In this document: positions 7,837 through 15,677 of the stretch, one piece after another
How the letters are laid out: every line of letters begins with the position of its first letter
Position numbering within the stretch: position 1 is the first letter of the stretch
Source: Chloracidobacterium validum
GTDB taxonomy: Bacteria > Acidobacteriota > Blastocatellia > Chloracidobacteriales > Chloracidobacteriaceae
Reading direction: 5' to 3'
Length of the DNA: 64,000 bases
Assembly: GCF_018304825.1 (NCBI RefSeq)
Contig: NZ_CP072648.1
Span: 2,525,501 to 2,589,500, forward strand
Notes under the pieces: generated by a model
What the model was told of the DNA's origin: nothing
The model's input: only the letters and a program-made list of their open reading frames with translations
Databases searched by the model: none
Position numbers and translations under genes: made by a program

Positions 7837-9099
7837 TCAAGCACTGGCTGGGGAACGTCGCAGCCGTGTCAAACGGGGTGGTTCCGGCTCACGCGCGCGC
7901 TCGCGGAACGTCACGGTCAGAAGTTCGCCCGCCGCCGTGTAGCCAACCATGTCGGCATTTGACAAAATGCGTGGCAGCGAGACGCTTCGGGCAATCCGCC
8001 CAATGCACATGTAGAGGTCCATGCCAACGCGCTGGACTTCGATGTGTTCGTTCTCGGCAAGGAAGGGAATGCGCACGACAAACCGCCGAATATCCGGCGC
8101 ATCGGCGGTTTGCCGCTCCTCCACCCACATATTTTTCTTGCTATAGAGGACGCTTCCGATATCGGTTGCCCCAAAGGCCTTGGCGCCGACCTCACGGAGG
8201 GCCTCAACCCCCAGCGGTTCGCAAGGCTCAAGAAAGAGTTTGAAAATCGGAAGTGGCGCAAAAGCCGATTCGATGTCCTCCAGGTAGCGTCCGTGGAGCT
8301 TTGACCAGTAATCAAAGTAGCTACCGAGTTCAGCTCCGTGCAGCGCATCGCCAACCGGATAAATCTTGTTGACGACCACCGCATCAATCGTCAGCCCATA
8401 AATGTGGGTGAACGTGTAAGCTCGCTTGCTTTCGAGAATCGAAAGCTTTTCAGGGTTGATCACCAGACGTAGCGTGACCTGTTCTCCAGTGAGAAAGGCA
8501 CTCACCTGATTCATCGAATCCAGAAGTTGATTGACCTCGTTGAAAAACTCGGGGTCGGGACCCGATGACGAACCAAAGGGCTTCATCATCGAGGACATGC
8601 CTTGGTAAACGCGAAAGAGTTTCTTGCCGGTGCTCCCACCCACGATGAGTTCTGGGTACGCGAGCAGGCGCAGGGTGTTGCCGGTCGGCGACGTATCGAG
8701 AATGACCACGTCCCAGTTTCCGGAAAGCGCTTCCCGATGCAGCCGCACCAGCGAGAAGATTTCATCCAGGCCGGGCTGCGTTGAAAGCTCCGACGCCACG
8801 GAAGAGCGAATGCCCCGTTTTTCGTAGCTTTCAGACACAAACTTCTCGAAGTTACCCATATTGCGCTTGGCTTCGTAAAGCGTGTCTATTTCCAAACCAA
8901 ACAGATTATCGGCAATCCGCGTCGGCTCGGTCCGCGAGAGAGAGACCTGGAACACGTCCCCCAGCGAATGGGCTGGGTCACTTGAAATGACCAGGACTTT
9001 TTTTCCGCCCGCCGCCAAGGTCACGGCGGTCGCCGCCGAAACCGTTGTTTTGCCTGTCCCGCCTTTGCCGGAATAAATGATGACTCGTGTGCTCGTCAT
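7837..9099 (-). CDS. arsA: ArsA/Get3-type ATPase with C-terminal HSP20-like domain
   Basis: P-loop ATPase of 420 residues. The deviant Walker A GKGGTGKT (residues 11-18), the SSDPAHSLGD switch segment and the DTSPTGNTLRLL loop identify the ArsA/GET3 family. Only one ATPase half is present, unlike the tandem bacterial arsenite pump subunit. The last 80 residues (about 325-405, IPFLAENEHIEVQRVGMDLY onward) resemble the small heat-shock-like beta domain seen on ArsA homologues of cyanobacteria and green bacteria. No arsenite-resistance genes are nearby. Lying between fmoA and the cytochromes in one transcription unit, it is better viewed as a candidate targeting or assembly factor for membrane or photosynthetic proteins (inference). 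Confidence 0.85.
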   Translation of the reverse strand: MTSTRVIIYSGKGGTGKTTVSAATAVTLAAGGKKVLVISSDPAHSLGDVFQVSLSRTEPTRIADNLFGLEIDTLYEAKRNMGNFEKFVSESYEKRGIRSSVASELSTQPGLDEIFSLVRLHREALSGNWDVVILDTSPTGNTLRLLAYPELIVGGSTGKKLFRVYQGMSSMMKPFGSSSGPDPEFFNEVNQLLDSMNQVSAFLTGEQVTLRLVINPEKLSILESKRAYTFTHIYGLTIDAVVVNKIYPVGDALHGAELGSYFDYWSKLHGRYLEDIESAFAPLPIFKLFLEPCEPLGVEALREVGAKAFGATDIGSVLYSKKNMWVEERQTADAPDIRRFVVRIPFLAENEHIEVQRVGMDLYMCIGRIARSVSLPRILSNADMVGYTAAGELLTVTFRERAREPEPPRLTRLRRSPASA

Positions 9100-9109
9100 G
9101 ATGGCCCCG

Positions 9110-9138
9110 GCCAGTGTGCGCTATCGCCACACACTGGC
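9110..9138 (-). other. Stem-loop between fmoA and arsA-like gene
   Basis: A 9-bp perfect stem (9110-9118, arm GCCAGTGTG, with 9130-9138) has an 11-nt loop. It lies in the 137-bp gap just upstream of the ArsA start. Without a U-run it is more likely an mRNA 3'-end barrier protecting fmoA than a complete terminator. Confidence 0.55.
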
Positions 9139-9236
9139 ATCGAATTTTGAACGCTTTCGTCAACGCAATCCCACCGCCGCTTGGCGACAGTTGCGAGTTA
9201 GGTGCGGGCAAGCCAACTCACCATCTGAACCCCTCA

Positions 9237-10334
9237 CTACCCAAAGAAAATATCGAATGGTGAATAACTGCCTTTGCAAATGCCTTCGGCCCAGGCCTTG
9301 TAACGCCCGCCCGTGAAAATCCGGACGTTTTCAGCGGCGCGATCCCACTCGAAGCTGTTCGCAGTTTCGACGAACTTCCTCCCTTTCGGAATCGAAACCT
9401 TGAAGCGGATGCCAAGGTCGGCCGGCTCGGAGTTGACAGCGATGCCGTGATGCGCCAGTGGAACCAGGGGGTGATTCAGGATTTTTCGCTTGCCGCCCTC
9501 AATGGGCACCGTAAAGCCCGGTAACTCGACAAACAGCTTGACTTCGACACCCTGGACGCTGGCATTGAAGTTACCCTGGAGCCGTGCCACGCGCCCCCCC
9601 TGATTGACAGGCTTCCCAAGACCATCAATCGGGAACAGTTCGAGCCACCGGCTGATGGAGTCCACGATCCCCGTGCCGCCACCGGCGAACCGGAAGTCAA
9701 TGCGGGATTTTTCACCGCCTTCCACTTCCGAGAAGTAATACACATCTATGTTGTCAAGGCTTTGACCGGTTTGTTCCAGGGCGTTCCACAATGGCCCAAT
9801 CAACCACACATCCTTGATGTAATCGCCAAAGTTGGGTGAGTTGCGAAAGGCATCTTGCATTTCGAGCCAGGTATCGATGACCTCCTCGCTATCCAGCGGG
9901 ACTCGAATGGACAGGTCATGAAACAGGTTGCCACACAAGAGGCGCTGCTTGCGCGCGATGACGTTGTCGTCAATGGCCTTTGAGCGCCAATAACGCAGAC
10001 AATCCACTACACCCTCAAACTCAAAACGGTGCGAAAACTTTCCAACCGTAATCTTGCCATCGCCGGCCGCAACGCGGCGCGTCGGCGACTCGTTGGCAAT
10101 GTCGGACTCGCCTTCAACCCGGCCCAAAATGCCATCCACGATGGACTGCCCGAAGAAGGTGAGCCGGACCACGTCGTCTTCGATCTTTTTGGCTTCGAGC
10201 TTGAGTTCACCGTCAATCGGCAAAAGCGGGGAAGCAGACGGTACGTTCGAGATACGGGCTTCCGCGCGGAGCGTTCCCCAACCAGTGTCTTCGAGGTCAA
10301 GGTCATAGTTTGAGGTAGTGAGTTTGCTTGCCAT
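9237..10334 (-). CDS. fmoA: Fenna-Matthews-Olson bacteriochlorophyll a antenna protein
   Basis: Water-soluble trimeric antenna that passes excitation from the chlorosome baseplate to the reaction centre. The 365-residue length matches FMO proteins of green sulfur bacteria, and the hallmark start (DYDLDLEDTGWGTLRAEARI-like), the Ser/Gly-rich beta-sheet pattern and the His residues that can ligate BChl a (for example in FSHRFEFEG, NLFHDLSIR and LNHPLVPLAHHG) are visible. The start ATG at 10334 is preceded by GGAGA at good spacing, and a longer frame upstream has no such site. Outside Chlorobiota, FMO is known essentially only in Chloracidobacterium. It lies between pscB and the ArsA-like gene and is flanked by stem-loops, fitting high, separately tuned expression. 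Confidence 0.97.
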   Translation of the reverse strand: MASKLTTSNYDLDLEDTGWGTLRAEARISNVPSASPLLPIDGELKLEAKKIEDDVVRLTFFGQSIVDGILGRVEGESDIANESPTRRVAAGDGKITVGKFSHRFEFEGVVDCLRYWRSKAIDDNVIARKQRLLCGNLFHDLSIRVPLDSEEVIDTWLEMQDAFRNSPNFGDYIKDVWLIGPLWNALEQTGQSLDNIDVYYFSEVEGGEKSRIDFRFAGGGTGIVDSISRWLELFPIDGLGKPVNQGGRVARLQGNFNASVQGVEVKLFVELPGFTVPIEGGKRKILNHPLVPLAHHGIAVNSEPADLGIRFKVSIPKGRKFVETANSFEWDRAAENVRIFTGGRYKAWAEGICKGSYSPFDIFFG

Positions 10335-10489
10335 AACGGCTGTCTCCTGCAAGATAAGGAAAGTGACGGTTTGGGGTTCCCAAACGAGCCAGCCTGAACC
10401 CACGAAGTTCCGGGACGAAGCGCTGGCTAGAGTGCAGGGGACGCAGGGAGCGGAAGGCTTTTCTTTGACGGAGTTTCCTTCCGTCCGCG

Positions 10490-10515
10490 CCGCAGTAGTC
10501 CGAAAACTACTGCGG
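10490..10515 (-). other. Strong stem-loop between pscB and fmoA
   Basis: A 10-bp perfect stem (10490-10499, arm CCGCAGTAGT, with 10506-10515) has a 6-nt loop in the 245-bp gap upstream of fmoA. A smaller 6-bp hairpin (10467-10472 with 10480-10485) follows it in the direction of transcription. No U-run is present. It could be a processing or stability element that uncouples fmoA mRNA from pscAB. Confidence 0.6.
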
Positions 10516-10579
10516 CTTACTCCGGGGTTAAAACCTGTGTGAAAACATTATGGGGAGGTCCTCACACCATTAGTATACT

Positions 10580-11119
10580 TCAAAGCAGTGACCCAATTCG
10601 GGACAATTCGTTGCGCTCACGCCAGTATGGTTGATCAACCATCTCGATGTGCATGTAGTCTTCCATATACTGCGTGCGTGAAACACCGCCTTCCGTAAAA
10701 ACAACGGCATCGGTCGGACACGTTCCCGCGACAAAGCACAACGAGCAACTAATGCAACGCACCTGGTCAATCCAGTACGTCTCACCGCCATCCAGAACGG
10801 CTTCCACATCGCGTGGCAAAATGGCGTTGACCTTGGGCGGACACTCATCCGTACAAAAGCCACAGCCAATGCACAGTTCTTCGATAATGGTATAAATCTT
10901 CTTCTCACGCTTCTTTTTGGGTGCTGCCGCTTTCGGGCGAGAGAGCCGATTTGGCGGACCGGGGATGGGAGGGAGCGCAGCCTTAGCTGGAGCTTTGGCC
11001 GGTGCTTTGGCGGCCGCTTTGGCAGCGGCTTTCGCCGGAGCTTTGGCTGCTGCGCCACTTGTTGCTTCAGTTGTTTCTTTGGCCGCGTTCTCTTCGGCTG
11101 CCGCTTTCTCTTCTGCCAT
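10580..11119 (-). CDS. pscB: Reaction-centre iron-sulfur subunit PscB (FA/FB protein)
   Basis: Carries the terminal [4Fe-4S] clusters FA and FB that take electrons from FX on the PscA homodimer to ferredoxin. The 179-residue protein has an Ala/Lys/Pro-rich N-terminal extension (residues 1-75), as in green sulfur bacterial PscB, then two cluster motifs: CIGCGFCTDECP (Cys 83, 86, 89, 93) and CISCSLCFVAGTCP (Cys 122, 125, 128, 134). The second has five residues before the last Cys instead of the usual three. The start ATG at 11119 opens with the MAEEKAAAEE run; a longer frame exists upstream without a better ribosome site. It follows pscA in the same direction with a 183-bp gap that contains a stem-loop. 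Confidence 0.93.
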   Translation of the reverse strand: MAEEKAAAEENAAKETTEATSGAAAKAPAKAAAKAAAKAPAKAPAKAALPPIPGPPNRLSRPKAAAPKKKREKKIYTIIEELCIGCGFCTDECPPKVNAILPRDVEAVLDGGETYWIDQVRCISCSLCFVAGTCPTDAVVFTEGGVSRTQYMEDYMHIEMVDQPYWRERNELSRIGSLL

Positions 11120-11261
11120 GGTGACTTTGCCTTTCACACCAAAAGATTCACACCACAAGATGACGGATACTTTTTCAAGGCCCGTGTTGAAAAATGTCCA
11201 CAACCGTCACCTACGGCAATGTGAACTTTGTTACAGGATTCGGCACGAAGCCGGGAAAGCA

Positions 11262-11293
11262 CCGGTGGAGACGGGAGCGCCGTCATCCACCGG
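11262..11293 (-). other. Long bulged stem-loop just after pscA
   Basis: An 8-bp outer stem (11262-11269 with 11286-11293, arm CCGGTGGA) continues through a 1-nt bulge into a 5-bp inner stem (11270-11274 with 11280-11284) and a 5-nt loop. It sits about 10 bp past the pscA stop. No U-run follows, so a stability or processing role is more likely than full termination. Confidence 0.6.
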
Positions 11294-11302
11294 ATTGGTT
11301 GG

Positions 11303-13900
11303 CTAGCGATTCTGGAAGAACCCATCGGCAAAGTAGAGAAACACCAACACGAAGGTGCCGGTGTAGAAGAACACCGTTCCCCACAACTTCGCCGTCGCCA
11401 GATTTGAAACCGGGAAGCGCACTTCCTGAAGGGTTTTGATCCCTAACCGCTTGCCCATCAAGCGCACCCAGCGGCTCTGAATGTCACCGCCTTCGGCCCG
11501 TGAGCCACGATCCTTGAACCAGAGCGCAAAACTCACAAACCAGATGAGATGTCCGAGCAAGAGCATGGCCGTCAAGTGGTTGTCAGTCCAAATCCAGGTG
11601 GTTTCATTCCACATGTACAGGAACACCCCGCCCGTGTGGCTAATGTTGTGGGTCAGGTAGTAGGCCTCGTTGCCGCGCGCCATCATAGTCGCAATCCAGC
11701 CACCATCCAGATACCAGGCGATGGCTGAGAGTGGCTTGATGGAAAACAAGATACAGAACCATAACTGATCCTGAATCGAGACGCCGCACGTCCCGCCTTT
11801 GACCGGCCCAATGCACGGGAAATCCGGCGATTGCTTACGCCATTCAAAGTCCCGATACCACGGGCTTTGATAGTTGTGGAAGGCAATCCGTAGGAGTGGG
11901 ATGAAGCCAAACAGCCAGCCGCCAATCATCAACCAGAAGAAGATCGCGTCGTTGATTTCGCCATCCCGATGCTGATCGCGCAGGTTTGAGTAAAGCACAG
12001 CCGGCGTGCTGGCGAGGCGCTCATTCCACTCCAGCATGGCTGCGTGAGCTTTTTCGAGGTCTGGCCGGAATTTATCGAGGGCTTCTTGAGCTTTCTTCTT
12101 GTCGTCGTCCGTCTTGGCGTCATCCAGCTGGTTGAGCAAGCTCACGGCCTTGAGGTGCGCCGCAAGGTAGGTTTCGTCAGCCTTGCGGGAGGCTTCAAAG
12201 GTTTTTTGGTTCTGGAGGTACCAGATCCCCTTGTCCACCCAGAACAGCGGGTTGACTTTGCGCAGAAAATGCGTCCAGCTTCCCCACTGCACGGCATACA
12301 GCTTCGACTGGCCCCACTCTGGCTTGTAGTTGATTTCTTCAATGGTCGTGAAGCTGTAGGTCGGCGACGAACCAATGCCCAATTCTTCGTTCAGGATGCG
12401 GTCGCCGACTTGCAAGTTACGCGCCTTGACCAGCTTGGCCGTGCCGTCGGGGTTCGTGACCCAGTCACCACCGGCCGTTGGATCCCACGCATTCTTTGGA
12501 CGAAACACCCGATAGCCGACATTACCAGCCTCACCGTCCATCTGAATCGCGCGGTAGGAGCGGAACTGGTAAATACCGAAGTTGAGGTCAAGCTCTGAAC
12601 CGGTATTCCAGCAGATCATCCCATAGCCAAACACGACCGTCACGAAGCTGACAAACATGGTCGTGCCGACAATCTTGGTCTGCAAGTCGGGATTCTGGAA
12701 CCAGGTGATGAACTTCGAGCGGGCTTGTTTATACGCTCCGGAGATATTGAGCCCATGCAGATATTGACCACCGTGAAAGACCCCGGCTGCCACATAGATC
12801 AAGCCAACCTGGACGTGGTTGAACGTAATCATGTTGTGAATCATCCGACCGGGATTGACGATTTTCTTCCCGTAGATGATTACGTTCATGTCGTTGAGCA
12901 TCAGATATGACGGATGGTTGCGCAGCGCCAGGAAACCGACGATGGCCAGGGCAAAGCTGACATAACCAATCGCCGTCAGGTGAACATGAAACACCGCCTT
13001 GGTGTCTTCGAGGTGGGTGATGTTGACGCTGCGCGGCGGCCGATACCACCAGTAAGCGCCGAGCGCCACAAAGAGCACCCCCCACACGAAACACATCGTC
13101 GTTTCACCATTGATGGTGTTCATTGGGTGCATGACCTGCTGCAAGTACGGGTCATACCAGCCATATGGAAACTGCGCTTGCTCAATTGGCAGCATCCCAT
13201 TGGGGGTCATCACCTGGGCCGGTTGGAGTGGGACTGGCGGTTTGTCGAGAACAAACCACAACACCGCGCCCCAGATGAAGAACAGCAGCCCAATGTAAAT
13301 CGTGTGCGGACTGAGCGCGTCAGCGTAGGTGCGCCGCAGGATGCGCCACGGTGTATTGGCAAAGCTGCCCCATGGCAACCCAACCTTGTACCACGGCCCT
13401 TCCGGCGTGAACCACTTGATCTGGCACAGGCCCTTCAGGCCCGGCACGTACGGCAACAGCCAGAAAATTTCGCCAATCGTTGCGCCGCCGCGCGCGCCAT
13501 AGTAGTGCGCGGCGCCCGCATAAATGAGCCACAAACCCAGCCCGATGTGAAACGACCCCCAACCAAACAACCGAAAATCGGTCATGGTGAGGGGATATTG
13601 ACCAAAAAAGGGCAGGTGTTTGGTGCTGAACTCACCGATCAGCGGCAGCCACACCCGCTGAATTTGTTCGGTGTCATACGGATCGTAAATCCCCAGTGAA
13701 ATGAGACGTGGACGCAGTGTGATATTCACATAACCATCGTTCCACATCGTCATACTGGCGAAAAAATATGTCCCGATGAGGCATGCCAGCCCACCAATCA
13801 ACATCATGTGCGCGCCGAAAATGCGTTCCGGCGGCATGGGTAGTTCCAGTTTTTGGTACCACCGCTTCACCCCGTTCGCGTACGACGAAAAGCTAGCCAT
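11303..13900 (-). CDS. pscA: Homodimeric type-I photosynthetic reaction-centre core protein PscA
   Basis: Membrane core that binds the special pair, antenna BChl/Chl and cluster FX. The 865-residue protein has about eleven hydrophobic segments. The FX loop is intact: PCIGPVKGGTCGVSIQDQ, with Cys near 696 and 705, each monomer giving two Cys to one shared [4Fe-4S]. A large extramembrane loop (about residues 435-650), including a charged helical stretch near 560-630, makes it longer than the roughly 730-residue PscA of green sulfur bacteria. The ATG at 13900 follows GGGAG at good spacing. It is the first gene of the photosynthesis cluster. Only one core gene is seen, consistent with a homodimer. 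Confidence 0.97.
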   Translation of the reverse strand: MASFSSYANGVKRWYQKLELPMPPERIFGAHMMLIGGLACLIGTYFFASMTMWNDGYVNITLRPRLISLGIYDPYDTEQIQRVWLPLIGEFSTKHLPFFGQYPLTMTDFRLFGWGSFHIGLGLWLIYAGAAHYYGARGGATIGEIFWLLPYVPGLKGLCQIKWFTPEGPWYKVGLPWGSFANTPWRILRRTYADALSPHTIYIGLLFFIWGAVLWFVLDKPPVPLQPAQVMTPNGMLPIEQAQFPYGWYDPYLQQVMHPMNTINGETTMCFVWGVLFVALGAYWWYRPPRSVNITHLEDTKAVFHVHLTAIGYVSFALAIVGFLALRNHPSYLMLNDMNVIIYGKKIVNPGRMIHNMITFNHVQVGLIYVAAGVFHGGQYLHGLNISGAYKQARSKFITWFQNPDLQTKIVGTTMFVSFVTVVFGYGMICWNTGSELDLNFGIYQFRSYRAIQMDGEAGNVGYRVFRPKNAWDPTAGGDWVTNPDGTAKLVKARNLQVGDRILNEELGIGSSPTYSFTTIEEINYKPEWGQSKLYAVQWGSWTHFLRKVNPLFWVDKGIWYLQNQKTFEASRKADETYLAAHLKAVSLLNQLDDAKTDDDKKKAQEALDKFRPDLEKAHAAMLEWNERLASTPAVLYSNLRDQHRDGEINDAIFFWLMIGGWLFGFIPLLRIAFHNYQSPWYRDFEWRKQSPDFPCIGPVKGGTCGVSIQDQLWFCILFSIKPLSAIAWYLDGGWIATMMARGNEAYYLTHNISHTGGVFLYMWNETTWIWTDNHLTAMLLLGHLIWFVSFALWFKDRGSRAEGGDIQSRWVRLMGKRLGIKTLQEVRFPVSNLATAKLWGTVFFYTGTFVLVFLYFADGFFQNR

Positions 13901-14292
13901 AAGCAACTCCCTCGACAGAGGACTCTTTCACCAGCCGCACCAAAACCCTGGGCGGCATCGTCAGTAACCTGACTCACGGGGACGTTGAAGCGGGGACGGA
14001 AGGAAAGGGAAGGGCGCGAATCGCGCCAACCAGGGACTTGTGCCGTCGCCTAACTCAGCCAAGACTCAGTATCGAGGAATCCGTGCGGGGTATGCCAACA
14101 GCGACGGACCGACGCGCATGTCCCGTGATGTTTTCAACCTACTTTGGGGTAAAACCAAGGTCAAACATTACTTCAACGTCATGCTTTGGTCGGTGGGAGC
14201 CTTTGCCCCGTCCAGTTGGTTGGGCTGAGTGCCCGTGGTACAGTCCATCCCCAGAAGTTCCACCGTTAGAAAAGCGAGGGCTGAGTTTAACG
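13901..14292. promoter_or_regulatory. Divergent control region pscA / pdxT with a 15-bp dyad
   Basis: A 392-bp gap with no convincing gene. It holds the upstream region of the photosynthesis cluster (leftward) and of pdxT (rightward). A perfect dyad GGCGCGA-A-TCGCGCC lies at 14013-14027, about 113 bp before the pscA start, and is a candidate operator. A small inverted repeat GTCAG/CTGAC (13960-13964, 13969-13973) falls in the probable 5' leader. I could not identify clear -35/-10 boxes. Confidence 0.5.
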
Positions 14293-14898
14293 ATGACAAA
14301 TGGCCGGCGGCGCGTCGGGATACTGAGTTTTCAAGGCGACTTCGCGGCCCATGCCAGGGCGCTTCGGCGCGCCGGTGCAGAACCAAGCTTTGTCCGCCGG
14401 ATTGACGACCTGGCGCATCTAGATGGACTCATTCTCCCTGGCGGGGAGAGCACCACCATGCTGCGCTTCCTTCAGGCAGAGCCGTGGTTTGACGCTTTGC
14501 GGGAGTTTGCCGCATCCGAACGCCCACTGTTTGGAACCTGCGCTGGGGCGATCCTGCTTGCCCAGTCCGTTATCCATCCCGCCCAGACATCGCTTGGTCT
14601 CTTGGACATGACGATACGGCGCAACGGTTACGGACGGCAACTCGACAGCTTTACAGACACCGCCTGCATCACGGCGCTGGGCGAAGCGCCGCTCGAGCTG
14701 GTGTTTATTCGCGCTCCCATCATTGAATCGGTCGGGACTGAAGTCGAAGTGCTGGCTGAATGCGGTGGTTATCCGGTATGGGTTCGCCAAGGACGTGTCT
14801 TTGCGGCGACGTTTCATCCTGAAATGACCGATGATGCGCGTGTCCACCAGTTTGTCTTCGGGTCGGGGTTTGGCCGCGACGTGAACCGTTCGGCTTGA
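14293..14898 (+). CDS. pdxT: Pyridoxal 5'-phosphate synthase glutaminase subunit PdxT
   Basis: Class I glutaminase that releases ammonia from glutamine for the PdxS synthase in vitamin B6 biosynthesis. At 201 residues the size is normal. Motifs are VGILSFQGDFAAH at the N-terminus, the oxyanion strand LPGGEST, the nucleophile Cys83 in GTCAGAILLA, and the FHPEM motif giving the catalytic His and Glu. The start at 14293 matches the family N-terminus; an in-frame extension to 14038 reads through the intergenic region and is not credible. PdxS is not adjacent. The upstream ribosome site is weak. Confidence 0.92.
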   Translation: MTNGRRRVGILSFQGDFAAHARALRRAGAEPSFVRRIDDLAHLDGLILPGGESTTMLRFLQAEPWFDALREFAASERPLFGTCAGAILLAQSVIHPAQTSLGLLDMTIRRNGYGRQLDSFTDTACITALGEAPLELVFIRAPIIESVGTEVEVLAECGGYPVWVRQGRVFAATFHPEMTDDARVHQFVFGSGFGRDVNRSA

Positions 14899-14905
14899 GC
14901 CGAAA

Positions 14906-14937
14906 CGTCAGCCTGAAAAGCCGTCAGCCTGAAAAGC
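14906..14937. repeat. Two perfect tandem copies of a 16-bp unit
   Basis: The unit cgtcagcctgaaaagc occurs at 14906-14921 and 14922-14937, starting 8 bp after the pdxT stop codon. Confidence 0.95.
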
Positions 14938-14939
14938 CA

Positions 14940-14966
14940 AAGGGCGCACGAAATCGCGCGCCCCTT
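14940..14966 (+). terminator. Imperfect stem-loop after pdxT
   Basis: The arm AAGGGCGC (14940-14947) pairs with GCGCCCCTT (14958-14966) with one bulged C and a 10-nt loop. It lies between pdxT and the convergent tRNA gene and has no U-run. Confidence 0.35.
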
Positions 14967-14971
14967 GAAGA

Positions 14972-15054
<83 letters not shown>

Positions 15055-15089
15055 ATAGTCAGGTTCGTGCCGGCCGATTTGGCCAGCTT

Positions 15090-15587
15090 TCATTTCTCCT
15101 TTGAGTCTGTCTTTTTCGCACCTGCCGGCTGGTCTGGGTTGGCCGGAGTAGGGCGAGCGGCTCCTTTTCCCTGGTCACCTTTTTCCTTATCAACCGGCAG
15201 GTTCTCGTTCTGACCTTCGTTGACCTTGTCGGCGCCGGATGCTCCGCTACCTTCAGCGCCAGCATCCTTTTTGTTTTCGTCCGGTTTCTTATCTTCCTTG
15301 GGCGCGTCTTCTTTTGGTGGTGGCGTGTCTTTGATACCCGAAGCCGCCGAGCGTGGCGCAAGGATGCCAGGCACCGAGAACAGAAACGCAACGGCCATAA
15401 AGAGGCCAGCTAAAATAAATGTTGCTCGCTCAAGGGGTTTTTGCGCGCCACGCGGGCCAAAAGCCGTCTGACTGCCGCCCCCGAAAAGCGCAATATCGCC
15501 CTTGCCCGGCTGAAGCAAAACAACCCCAATGAGCAATAGGCAAATAACCACGAAAAGCGCATAAAGCGCATAAGCATACCAAGGCAT
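15090..15587 (-). CDS. secG: Preprotein translocase subunit SecG with long charged tail
   Basis: Small membrane subunit of the SecYEG export channel. Two transmembrane helices (about residues 5-25 and 55-75) flank the conserved cytosolic loop with [21 protein letters not shown]. After residue 80 the protein carries an unusual tail of about 85 residues rich in Lys, Asp, Glu, Pro and Gly, whereas typical SecG stops near 75-110 residues. The tail is probably disordered. The gene follows tpiA in the same direction across a 90-bp gap, a common tpiA-secG arrangement. Confidence 0.9.
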   Translation of the reverse strand: MPWYAYALYALFVVICLLLIGVVLLQPGKGDIALFGGGSQTAFGPRGAQKPLERATFILAGLFMAVAFLFSVPGILAPRSAASGIKDTPPPKEDAPKEDKKPDENKKDAGAEGSGASGADKVNEGQNENLPVDKEKGDQGKGAARPTPANPDQPAGAKKTDSKEK

Positions 15588-15677
15588 CTAGGAAGCTCTA
15601 CCCCACGACAATGTCATTTCCATCAACCGACAATCCACTCACAGGGAACATCTGCACCGTTCGGTGTCTTGGCCAAG

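Noticed and set aside
7837-9099. Arsenite-pump ATPase of an ars operon
   Set aside because: No arsB, arsC, arsD or arsR nearby, and only one ATPase half.
12914-13699. 261-aa plus-strand frame
   Set aside because: Antisense to pscA, with no family features.
14038-14292. N-terminal extension of pdxT by 85 codons
   Set aside because: PdxT proteins begin at the VGILSFQGD strand, and the extension reads through the intergenic dyad region.
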